Assembly (NCBI GenBank): GCA_025929855.1
Contig: JAICPK010000073.1
Location: 1 to 5,295 of the forward strand
Source: Nitrososphaera sp.
Lineage (GTDB): Archaea; Thermoproteota; Nitrososphaeria; Nitrososphaerales; Nitrososphaeraceae
Length of the DNA: 5,295 nt
Direction: 5' to 3'
In this document: piece by piece, positions 1 through 5,295 of the stretch
Position numbering within the stretch: the stretch's first letter is position 1
How the letters are laid out: the number at the start of each line of letters is the position of its first letter
Made by a program: the position numbers and the translations under genes
The notes under the pieces: model-generated
Seen by the model: the letters and a program-made list of their open reading frames with translations, nothing else
What the model was told of the DNA's origin: nothing
The model's database searches: none

Positions 1-1
1 A

Positions 2-2521
2 CCTCATTGTCCTAAGTGTGGCAGAAAAATAGCCAGTCAGTCCGCTGACTCGATCACAGAAACTATAATGAAAACAGCGGAAGGCAAGAATGTTATGATC
101 TTGGGCCCAGTCATACAGGCCAAGAAGGGGACATATGAAAAATTATTCGATCAGCTCAAGCAAGATGGCTTCTCGCGCATCAGGCTGGATGGAGAGGTAA
201 CGAGGCTCGACGAGGAAGAAGAGGAAGAAAAGTCCAATTATCCAAGGCTCGACAGGCAAAAGAAGCACACGGTTGAAGTGATCGTGGACAGACTCAAACC
301 CTCTCCAGAAGAAAAAAGCAGACTCTTTGACTCAGTACAGTCTGCGCTGAAGGTAGGCGGAGGAGGAGTTGTTGTAGTTTCAGTTGACAACAAAGATACG
401 ATGTATTCTCAGAGGAATGCCTGTCCTCACTGCGGTATTTCGCTTGGAGACTTGGAGCCCCGAACCTTTTCATTCAACTCGCCATTTGGAGCATGCAGAG
501 AATGCAATGGACTTGGCATAAAAATTGAATTTGATCCAGATTTGATAATACCAGACAAGTCAAAGAGCATAATAGAAGGGGCAATAAGGCCCTGGACTGG
601 ACACTTTGCAACATTTCGATCTGCGATGCTTCGCGACGTAGGCAGAAGATTTGGTTTTGACCTTGCGACTCCGATAGCTAAGATGAAGCCAGAACAAGTT
701 AAGGTAATACTCTATGGCAGCGACGAGAGCATCCACTACAAGTACCAGTCGCGCTATTCTGACAGCCGATGGGAATACCGTGGATCATTTGAGGGGGTCA
801 TACCAAACCTTGACCGCATTTACCGCGAAACCGAATCTGAGTCAAAGCGCGAAGACCTAATGCAATTCATGCGGGAGCGCGCTTGCGAGTTGTGCAATGG
901 CAGGCGTCTGCGCGACGAAGCTTTGGCAGTCAAGATACAAAACAAGTCGATAATGGATGTATGTGACATGTCAATAGATGAGTGCTATCGCTTCTTCCAA
1001 ACCCTAGAGCTCACAGAAACTGAGCGCTACATCGCAAGGACTATAATGAAGGAAATTATGTCAAGACTTGACTTTTTACTAAATGTGGGCCTCAACTATC
1101 TTAGCCTCAATAGGATGACTGCCACACTTTCAGGTGGCGAGTCTCAAAGAATTAGGCTTGCAACCCAGATCGGATCAAACCTAACGGGTGTGCTCTATGT
1201 ATTAGATGAGCCAACAATCGGCCTGCACCAGCGCGACAATATGCGTCTAATAGATACTCTCAAAAAACTTAGAGACCTAGACAACACTCTCATTGTTGTT
1301 GAACATGACGAGGAAGTTATACGAAGCTCTGACTGGATAATAGACATAGGCCAAGGTGCCGGTAGGCATGGAGGAGCTATCGTTGCAAGTGGCCCGCTTG
1401 AAGAGATTGTAAATAATCCTAGCTCCATTACAGGTGCTTTTCTCAGAGGTGATCAACTGGTGGTCCATCGGCATGAACGGAGAATGCCAAGCAAGTGGCT
1501 GACTGTTCACAACGCATGTGAGAATAACCTAAAGTCTATTGATGTGAGGTTTCCTCTGGGGTGCATGACAGCTGTCACCGGTGTTTCAGGCTCAGGCAAA
1601 TCGACACTTATAAACGATATATTGTTCAGAGCACTTGCCTCACACTTTTACGGCACAAAGGAAAGAGCCGGTAGGCATGATAGAATATCTGGCCTTGAGC
1701 ATATAGATAAGGTGATAGGCATCGATCAATCTCCAATTGGCAGAACTCCAAGATCAAATGCTGCCACTTATGTCAATGCCTTTACACCCATACGGGAGCT
1801 ATTCGCCAAGACGTCTCAGGCAAGAGAGATGGGATACAAAGCTGGCAGATTCTCATTCAATGTCGCAGAGGGAAGGTGTGACTCGTGTGAGGGTGGTGGC
1901 TCAAAAAAGATAGAGATGCAATTCTTGCCCGATATCTATGTCACATGCGATGAATGCAAGGGTAGGCGCTATAATTCCGAAACTCTTGCAATTAAGTACA
2001 AGGGCAAAACTATTTCAGATGTGCTTGATATGACTGTTGAAGAAGCACTGAAATTCTTCTATGCGATACCGATTATTACTAAAAAACTCCAAACGCTAAG
2101 CGATGTGGGTCTTGGCTACCTGAGACTGGGTCAGCCTGCAACCACTCTCTCAGGAGGCGAGGCTCAGAGAATCAAGCTTGCTGCAGAGCTCTCAAAGCGC
2201 GACACCGGCAAGACGGTCTACATCTTAGACGAGCCCACTACAGGCCTTCACTTTGCAGACGTAAGCAAGCTGCTAAATGTGCTAAAAAGGTTGGTTGACC
2301 TTGGCAACACGGTCATAATCATCGAGCACAACCTTGATGTCATTACGTCGGCCGACTGGATAGTAGACCTTGGACCGGAGGGTGGCGCAGCAGGCGGGCG
2401 AATTGTTGTGGCCGGTACCCCAGAACAGGTAAGCGAATACACGAACAGTTATACTGGCAAGTATCTGAAGCCAAAGTTGTCAGTTGTTGATAGTATGATA
2501 TTACAGAGGGCCAATCAATGA
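2..2521 (+). CDS. uvrA: UvrABC system protein A (excinuclease ABC subunit A), 5'-partial
   Basis: Damage-recognition ATPase of bacterial-type nucleotide excision repair; a UvrA dimer finds distorted DNA in the cytoplasm and loads UvrB. The frame is open from the window edge, so the ATG at 68 is internal: codons before it read PHCPKCG, the first zinc-binding CxxC (Cys codons at 8 and 17). Visible are 839 residues; compared with the usual ~940-950, roughly 115-120 are missing, including the first Walker A. In order: the UvrB-binding region (~70-350); CxxC pairs at 422/431, 494/503 and 884/893; first ABC signature LSGGE (1127-1141) and Walker B VLYVLDEP (1190-1213); second Walker A GVSGSGKS (1580-1603); the second-half zinc module, CxxC at 1877/1886 and 1946/1955; second signature LSGGE (2147-2161) and Walker B VYILDEP (2216-2236). 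The end, SYTGKYLKP plus a short tail, is normal for the family. Every motif expected in the visible part is intact. One oddity is an acidic insertion near 212-247. The stop overlaps the uvrC start by four bases. Identification is near certain. Confidence 0.97.
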   Translation, partial: PHCPKCGRKIASQSADSITETIMKTAEGKNVMILGPVIQAKKGTYEKLFDQLKQDGFSRIRLDGEVTRLDEEEEEEKSNYPRLDRQKKHTVEVIVDRLKPSPEEKSRLFDSVQSALKVGGGGVVVVSVDNKDTMYSQRNACPHCGISLGDLEPRTFSFNSPFGACRECNGLGIKIEFDPDLIIPDKSKSIIEGAIRPWTGHFATFRSAMLRDVGRRFGFDLATPIAKMKPEQVKVILYGSDESIHYKYQSRYSDSRWEYRGSFEGVIPNLDRIYRETESESKREDLMQFMRERACELCNGRRLRDEALAVKIQNKSIMDVCDMSIDECYRFFQTLELTETERYIARTIMKEIMSRLDFLLNVGLNYLSLNRMTATLSGGESQRIRLATQIGSNLTGVLYVLDEPTIGLHQRDNMRLIDTLKKLRDLDNTLIVVEHDEEVIRSSDWIIDIGQGAGRHGGAIVASGPLEEIVNNPSSITGAFLRGDQLVVHRHERRMPSKWLTVHNACENNLKSIDVRFPLGCMTAVTGVSGSGKSTLINDILFRALASHFYGTKERAGRHDRISGLEHIDKVIGIDQSPIGRTPRSNAATYVNAFTPIRELFAKTSQAREMGYKAGRFSFNVAEGRCDSCEGGGSKKIEMQFLPDIYVTCDECKGRRYNSETLAIKYKGKTISDVLDMTVEEALKFFYAIPIITKKLQTLSDVGLGYLRLGQPATTLSGGEAQRIKLAAELSKRDTGKTVYILDEPTTGLHFADVSKLLNVLKRLVDLGNTVIIIEHNLDVITSADWIVDLGPEGGAAGGRIVVAGTPEQVSEYTNSYTGKYLKPKLSVVDSMILQRANQ
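2505..2510 (+). promoter_or_regulatory. Shine-Dalgarno-like site for uvrC
   Basis: AGAGGG lies seven bases before the uvrC ATG, inside the last codons of uvrA. Its GAGG core could pair with the CCUC of the 16S rRNA 3' end. With the ATGA overlap it supports 2518 as the start and re-initiation by ribosomes finishing uvrA. Use of such sites mainly for operon-internal genes fits archaeal practice. The match is short and could be coincidental. Confidence 0.4.
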
Positions 2522-4140
2522 CTTTTACTACTACTACCATTCTAAGAGAAAAGCGCATTCCAGAGGAACCGGGCGTCTACCTAATGAAGGATAGCGAAGG
2601 TGTGATAATCTACATAGGCAAGGCCAAGAACCTGCGAAAACGTATCATCTCTTATTTCAGTAGGCACGACTACAAGTTAGGATGGAAGACCAGTAGGCTA
2701 GTTGACAGGATAGCAGACATAGATTTTGTTGTTACTGACAATGAGATTGAGGCATTCCTTCTTGAGTCCAATCTCATCAAGCGTTACAGACCAGTCTTCA
2801 ACATTGAGTTGAAGGATCAACAACGCTATACTTATCTAAAAATAACAGACGAGGCATTCCCTCGTCTTCTTGTCGCAAGACGAAATAGGGCAGGCGAATT
2901 CACCGGACCAAAAGGTAGAATCTACGGGCCGTTTGTGCGTGGAAGTTCTAAATACCTGACAGTTGGACTCTTGCGAAAATTATTCAAGATAAGAGTATGC
3001 AATAGACTACCCAAGACACCCTGTCTCCAGTACTTTATCAAGAATTGCGATGCGCCATGCATAGCTAATGTAATGCGGGGGCAATATATGATGAATATCG
3101 TAGCATTGCAAGACATACTTGAAGGTAAGAGCAGTATCGAGAGATTTGCTGAGGAAATGCATGCAGAGATGAAGCGTGCATCCGAGCTTGGCGACTATGA
3201 ACGGGCAAAAGAGATCCGTGATACTCTCTACAGGCTGAATAATTTGCGCATTAAGCAAAAGATGGAAAAGGCTGTCAACCGCAACCAGGATGAAGAGTAC
3301 GTCAGTATTTTAAAAGATACCAAAAAAGGCGTGGCCCATGTAATGGCACTCCGCAGGACACGTGGTGTCATAAGCGATCGGAAAAAGTTTGAGTTTGATC
3401 TAGTAGGCGATAACTCGCTTTCCTCATTTCTTTTACAATATTACTCTTCAGTCCCAATAATCCCAAGGTTTGTCTATGTCAATGAAGACCTTGAGGACAA
3501 GCAGGTGTTGGAGATGTCACTTGAAAGAATATCAGGTCACAAGGTGAGCATCTTTAATGTCGAAAAGACGCTTACAAAGGATAAGCGACAACTTATGGAC
3601 CTTATTATGCGCAACCTCTCAATGTACATTGAAAGGGGCTATGATCCAGCAGTGGTTGAGCTTAAAAATGCCTTAAAGCTTACTTCCATGCCGGAAGTCA
3701 TCGATTGCTTTGACGTATCGAATCTTGGGATCTCAATTGCTGTTGGGTCATGTGTTCGATTCATCAATGGCAAGCCTAACAAGAGCTACTACAGAAGATT
3801 CAACATTACAACAGTAGTAGGACAGAATGACTTTGCAATGATAGGTGAGCTTGTTCGTCGGCGCTATTCGTCTGCAGGTGAAAAGATTCCTGACCTTATA
3901 CTAATAGATGGTGGGCGCGGTCAGCTTGGAGCTGCTATCATGTCACTTCGAAGTTTGGGCATCTCAGATGTCCCTTGCATCAGTCTTGCAAAGGAAAATG
4001 AAGAGATCTACGTTGTGGGTTCCAAAGACCCAGTTGTTCTACCGAAGAGCAATGCAGGCCTGAAAATGCTGCAGCATGCCCGAGACGAGGCCCACAGGTT
4101 CAGCCTTGCTTATAACATCAAGCTGAGAAAGTTGCACTAG
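2518..4140 (+). CDS. uvrC: UvrABC system protein C (excinuclease ABC subunit C), lacking C-terminal HhH domain
   Basis: Nuclease subunit of the UvrABC excinuclease; it joins the UvrB-DNA complex and cuts 3' and then 5' of the lesion. The protein has 540 residues. Residues ~14-95 form the GIY-YIG domain for the 3' cut: Y21, Y32, K35, R42 and E83 match the family's catalytic positions. C161, C169, C177 and C181 form the conserved four-cysteine cluster, reported to bind an iron-sulfur cluster in E. coli UvrC. Residues ~207-242 are the UVR motif that contacts UvrB. The C-terminal RNase H-like domain for the 5' cut holds D399 (CFDVSNLG), D438 (QNDFAMI), D464 (LIDGGRGQLG) and H526 (DEAHRF). The protein stops 14 residues after that histidine, whereas most bacterial UvrC (~590-610 residues) continue into a tandem helix-hairpin-helix. 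No remnant of it was seen in the frames just downstream, so a recent frameshift is unlikely. The ATG at 2518 is chosen because it overlaps the uvrA stop (ATGA), has an SD-like site before it, and leaves the usual short lead into the GIY-YIG domain. Confidence 0.97.
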   Translation: MTFTTTTILREKRIPEEPGVYLMKDSEGVIIYIGKAKNLRKRIISYFSRHDYKLGWKTSRLVDRIADIDFVVTDNEIEAFLLESNLIKRYRPVFNIELKDQQRYTYLKITDEAFPRLLVARRNRAGEFTGPKGRIYGPFVRGSSKYLTVGLLRKLFKIRVCNRLPKTPCLQYFIKNCDAPCIANVMRGQYMMNIVALQDILEGKSSIERFAEEMHAEMKRASELGDYERAKEIRDTLYRLNNLRIKQKMEKAVNRNQDEEYVSILKDTKKGVAHVMALRRTRGVISDRKKFEFDLVGDNSLSSFLLQYYSSVPIIPRFVYVNEDLEDKQVLEMSLERISGHKVSIFNVEKTLTKDKRQLMDLIMRNLSMYIERGYDPAVVELKNALKLTSMPEVIDCFDVSNLGISIAVGSCVRFINGKPNKSYYRRFNITTVVGQNDFAMIGELVRRRYSSAGEKIPDLILIDGGRGQLGAAIMSLRSLGISDVPCISLAKENEEIYVVGSKDPVVLPKSNAGLKMLQHARDEAHRFSLAYNIKLRKLH

Positions 4141-4200
4141 TGATTGCTATGTAGAGATATACTGTGGTGGTTTCTTGAAGAATTTCTCATTCGGTATATA

Positions 4201-4216
4201 AAGAAAAAAGAAGATT
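4201..4216 (-). terminator. T-rich terminator for the minus-strand small gene
   Basis: Read on the minus strand this segment is AATCTTCTTTTTTCTT, a U-rich tract about 45 bases beyond the stop of the 39-codon ORF. It is suitable for archaeal termination of that transcript. Together with the plus-strand T-tracts it means two convergent transcripts would overlap by a few tens of bases at their 3' ends. No hairpin sits directly in front of it. Confidence 0.35.
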
Positions 4217-4223
4217 AGTTAAC

Positions 4224-4258
4224 TATTTTTTGTGTGTATGTTTTGTTTTTTCTCTTTT
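4224..4258 (+). terminator. T-rich archaeal-type terminator after uvrC
   Basis: About 85 bases after the uvrC stop the plus strand carries a series of T-tracts: six T at 4226-4231, four at 4241-4244, six at 4246-4251 and four at 4255-4258. Archaeal RNA polymerase terminates at U-runs without needing a hairpin, so this is the likely 3' end of the uvrA-uvrC transcript. It lies just before the stop codon of the convergent small ORF at 4262. Confidence 0.55.
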
Positions 4259-4261
4259 GTC

Positions 4262-4381
4262 TTAACTGACTGTAGTCAGTGGTCTCTCTTCTTTCTTTTC
4301 AAAAGTCTCGATGTCTTTTGCCTTAGCTTTTGCGGTGACCATCTCTTTTTCTTTTATTTCCTCGTGCGTCCAGTCACACAT
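4262..4381 (-). CDS. Small charged hypothetical protein (39 aa)
   Basis: A 39-codon ORF convergent with uvrC. The product begins MCDWTHEEIKEKEMV, continues with alternating Lys, Ala and Glu, and ends RPLTTVS. It is dominated by Lys and Glu and probably forms one soluble amphipathic helix (~6-33); there is no membrane segment, signal peptide or cysteine pair. Support for coding: the stretch is more GC-rich than the flanks and purine-rich on its coding strand, Trp and His sit in an otherwise helical run, and an in-frame stop 10-12 bases before the ATG leaves this as the only ATG/GTG/TTG start able to give the full product. A TATA-like element lies 23-31 bases upstream, the distance expected for a leaderless archaeal mRNA, and a T-tract follows the stop. 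I do not recognise the family and assign no function. The main doubt is that short open frames also arise by chance. Confidence 0.5.
   Translation of the reverse strand: MCDWTHEEIKEKEMVTAKAKAKDIETFEKKEERPLTTVS
4265..4280. repeat. Inverted repeat at the end of the small minus-strand ORF
   Basis: ACTGACT-GT-AGTCAGT is a palindrome with seven-base arms and a two-base centre. As RNA it would form a six-pair stem with a four-base loop. It covers the last codons of the 39-codon ORF and ends two bases before its last stop base, just beyond the T-tracts that follow uvrC. It could be a 3' stabilising hairpin for the minus-strand mRNA or a protein-binding site. The symmetry is directly visible; the role is inferred. 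Confidence 0.5.
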
Positions 4382-4403
4382 GGTACCCGATTACGCGCAT
4401 TAT

Positions 4404-4412
4404 GATAGATAA
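4404..4412 (-). promoter_or_regulatory. TATA-like element for the 39-codon gene
   Basis: On the minus strand TTATCTATC lies 23-31 bases before the ATG at 4381. That is the spacing of an archaeal TATA box when transcription starts at or next to the start codon, and no SD-like sequence precedes this ATG. The match to the TTTAWATA-type consensus is only partial, so the position is the stronger argument. Confidence 0.35.
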
Positions 4413-4461
4413 GAATACCATACTAAACACAATCACTATCCGTTAAGATCTTCTGATAAGA

Positions 4462-4471
4462 AATTTTATAA
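4462..4471. promoter_or_regulatory. Strong TATA-like box in the intergenic region
   Basis: AATTTTATAA on the plus strand reads TTATAAAATT on the minus strand, and either could bind TBP. In the minus direction transcription would start near 4440 and give the 39-codon ORF a leader of about 60 bases. In the plus direction it would start near 4494 and run into a stretch with no convincing plus-strand ORF before 4709. No B-recognition element clearly fixes the direction, and AT-rich spacers yield such boxes easily. Confidence 0.25.
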
Positions 4472-4475
4472 CAAT

Positions 4476-4598
4476 TTATTTCTTTAATAAGACTGGCTCG
4501 CTGAAAAGCATGTAAGTCACATCCCACAACGAGGAATATCCTTGGGCTAATAAGTAAGTGTCACTATTATTAAGTACTATCGAAGTTACTGTTGCCAT
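4476..4598 (-). CDS. Possible small hypothetical protein (40 aa)
   Basis: A 40-codon ORF on the same strand as the 39-codon one, 94 bases upstream of it. The product begins MATVTSIVLNNSDTYLLAQG and ends SEPVLLKK, with a rather hydrophobic middle (YSSLWDVTYMLF). The frame stays open for 18 more codons before the ATG, back to a stop at 4653-4655, but that extension has no ATG, GTG or TTG. Residue make-up is protein-like with few low-complexity runs, although the segment is AT-rich and no good TATA box or SD-like site lies at the expected distance. It could be a real small gene, a decayed remnant or a chance frame. I recognise no family, and no function is proposed. Nothing else with coding appearance was seen between 4382 and 4708. 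Confidence 0.25.
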   Translation of the reverse strand: MATVTSIVLNNSDTYLLAQGYSSLWDVTYMLFSEPVLLKK

Positions 4599-4674
4599 AT
4601 AACATGGATTAATGACAATTGGTAAACAAATGTTCCACGATTTCTCATCAAGTTATTACCAGTATTTCACATAG

Positions 4675-4688
4675 AAAAATTTTTTAGG
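4675..4688 (+). promoter_or_regulatory. TATA-like promoter of the 122-residue gene
   Basis: GAAAAATTTTTTAG lies about 22-35 bases before the ATG at 4709, the distance expected for an archaeal TATA box with a leaderless or very short 5' end. No SD-like sequence precedes that ATG, which agrees with leaderless translation. The gene therefore appears to have its own promoter and to be independent of uvrA-uvrC. A second AT element, GGTATAAC at 4691-4698, is too close to the start. Confidence 0.4.
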
Positions 4689-4708
4689 TTGGTATAACAC
4701 ATGACAAT

Positions 4709-5077
4709 ATGGCCGAAAACAGAAAGAAAGTTTTTCTTAACTTTGAGCTTAAGTGTAGCGATCAGGGGCAGAAGCGTATCATTAAGGCCATGGCAGACTT
4801 CAACCCCGAGATTCCAAATAGTCTTGTTACAAATTATTCAGCGGAATATGATGAAAGCGAGTCTCTAAATGTAATTCAGCAACTGTCTGATGGAGGAATT
4901 CAGGTGGCAAAGACTGGTAAGGCCTTTGAATTGCAACTGGAAGCAGACAATTTCGAATTTACATTGAATATTAAACCGAAGTACCAGCGCCATTGGGGCC
5001 AATCTTTTGTTGAAAAAATGGAAAGTGCAAGGAAAAAGATGGGTTATGGAATAGCAACTGGAAGCGATGTCGGCTAG
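4709..5077 (+). CDS. Conserved-looking hypothetical protein, 122 aa
   Basis: A 122-residue protein I cannot assign to a family. It has no signal peptide, membrane helix, CxxC pair or nucleotide-binding motif, so it is probably a soluble cytoplasmic protein. By eye it suggests a small alpha/beta fold: a strand with alternating hydrophobics (KVFLNFELKC, ~7-16), a helix (GQKRIIKAMADF, ~20-31), a polar linker, several strands (SLVTNYSAEYDES, GIQVAKTGKAFELQLEA and FEFTLNIKP), then a basic C-terminal helix (FVEKMESARKKMG) and a flexible Gly-rich end. The ATG at 4709 is chosen because an in-frame TAG lies at 4685-4687 and no other start comes between; an ATG at 4701 is in another frame and gives no plausible product. 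Base composition resembles uvrA and uvrC more than the surrounding spacers, so coding is likely. It is a single gene with non-coding DNA on both sides; the neighbourhood gives no functional hint beyond nearness to uvrC. Confidence 0.8.
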   Translation: MAENRKKVFLNFELKCSDQGQKRIIKAMADFNPEIPNSLVTNYSAEYDESESLNVIQQLSDGGIQVAKTGKAFELQLEADNFEFTLNIKPKYQRHWGQSFVEKMESARKKMGYGIATGSDVG

Positions 5078-5134
5078 ATTAAAGCATGACTAGGCTCTCA
5101 CATCGACTTTGAATGCAATTATAAGGTAGCAAGA

Positions 5135-5150
5135 TTTTTCATTGGATTTT
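5135..5150 (+). terminator. T-rich 3' end of the 122-residue gene
   Basis: TTTTTCATTGGATTTT follows the stop by about 57 bases and offers two U-tracts for archaeal termination. It is the first clear T-rich stretch after the gene. There is no preceding hairpin, and the tracts are shorter than those after uvrC. The rest of 5078-5223 holds no convincing ORF on either strand. Confidence 0.3.
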
Positions 5151-5184
5151 AAAATATGATTGCTGGATAAGAGACTGTTGCATG

Positions 5185-5239
5185 CCTTTCTTAGAAATAT
5201 AGAAAATATAAATAAAAAATAGAAGGCAGAAAACTGCCT
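5185..5239 (-). terminator. Hairpin plus U-tract terminator on the minus strand
   Basis: AGGCAG (5224-5229) and CTGCCT (5234-5239) form a perfect six-pair stem around an AAAA loop. On the minus strand the stem is followed within a few bases by a long T-rich run (the A-rich plus-strand segment ~5197-5223), the classic layout of an intrinsic terminator for a gene entering from the right edge. On the plus strand only a four-T run at 5242-5245 follows, so it would be a much weaker backup terminator for the 122-residue gene. Confidence 0.5.
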
Positions 5240-5250
5240 ACTTTTGCACG

Positions 5251-5295
5251 CTATTGGAAGCCAGAGCTCACGACTCCATACAGTGTGTCAAGCCT
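5251..5295 (-). CDS. Possible C-terminal end of an unidentified protein, partial
   Basis: On the minus strand a frame open to the window edge encodes RLDTLYGVVSSGFQ and then a TAG at 5251-5253. The segment is clearly more GC-rich than the spacer beside it, and a hairpin with a U-tract suited to minus-strand termination begins 12 bases after the stop. These three signs suggest the end of a gene convergent with the 122-residue gene. Fourteen codons are too few to identify the protein, and a frame of this length can be open by chance; an RNA gene end is an alternative. Confidence 0.35.
   Translation of the reverse strand, partial: RLDTLYGVVSSGFQ

Noticed and set aside
68..70. ATG at 68 as the uvrA start
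   Set aside because: The frame is open to the window edge, and the codons before it encode the conserved PHCPKCG zinc motif, so the true start lies outside the window.
1195..1510. Minus-strand open frames inside uvrA
   Set aside because: They overlap conserved UvrA motifs, have unnatural residue make-up and lack promoters; they are shadows of the real gene. The same holds for those at 2248-2558 and 2922-3258.
4401..4456. Possible C/D-box guide RNA (ATGATAG ... CTGA)
   Set aside because: The C-box candidate has two mismatches to RUGAUGA and no internal C'/D' pair was found, so the match is at chance level.
4408..4463. Direct repeat GATAAGAA at 4408 and 4455
   Set aside because: Only eight bases, present twice in AT-rich DNA; not enough to call an operator.
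4482..4600. tRNA or other structured RNA gene in the spacer
   Set aside because: No T-loop GGTTCRA motif, no acceptor-stem pairing and no GC-rich core were found.
4629..4673. Plus-strand 14-codon ORF starting MFHDFSSS
   Set aside because: Very short, with low-complexity residues, no upstream signals, and overlapping the promoter of the next gene.
5095..5185. Short minus-strand ORFs after the 122-residue gene (7 and 14 codons)
   Set aside because: Too short, in AT-rich DNA, with no start signals.

Overview
The window most likely comes from a mesophilic archaeon of the Thaumarchaeota/Nitrososphaeria type. The organism is an inference, because no rRNA or marker gene is present. It rests on AT-rich intergenic DNA with TATA-like boxes about 25 bp before start codons, apparently leaderless first genes, a Shine-Dalgarno-like site only in front of the operon-internal gene, U-rich 3' ends, and frequent ATA and AGA/AGG codons. 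The two long genes are of bacterial type (UvrABC excision repair), which some mesophilic archaea carry.

Positions 1-4140 hold two plus-strand repair genes. The first is uvrA, cut at its 5' end by the window edge; about 115-120 N-terminal residues are probably missing. The second is uvrC, complete, and joined to uvrA by a 4-base ATGA overlap that implies an operon and translational coupling. UvrA locates bulky or helix-distorting DNA damage and loads UvrB; UvrC then cuts the strand on both sides of the lesion. No uvrB is visible; it may lie upstream or elsewhere. The UvrC keeps the residues of both nuclease centres and its four-cysteine cluster, but ends just after the second nuclease domain and lacks the usual C-terminal helix-hairpin-helix module.

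Positions 4141-4708 contain no long gene. The 3' end of uvrC is followed by T-rich DNA suited to archaeal termination. On the minus strand there is a plausible 39-codon gene for a small, highly charged protein (4262-4381), convergent with uvrC, and a weaker 40-codon candidate (4476-4598). An almost perfect 16-bp palindrome covers the end of the 39-codon gene. Several TATA-like boxes lie in this stretch.

Positions 4709-5077 encode a soluble 122-residue protein of unknown function, apparently read from its own promoter. Positions 5078-5250 look non-coding and contain a hairpin, GGCAG-AAAA-CTGCC, with a long U-rich tract on its minus-strand side. That arrangement, together with an open frame ending at 5251, suggests the window's right edge clips the end of a minus-strand gene convergent with the 122-residue gene.

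No rRNA, tRNA, CRISPR array, insertion sequence or other mobile element was recognised, and no obvious new multi-gene system was found. The best candidates for something undescribed are the small minus-strand ORFs behind uvrC and the unassigned 122-residue protein.
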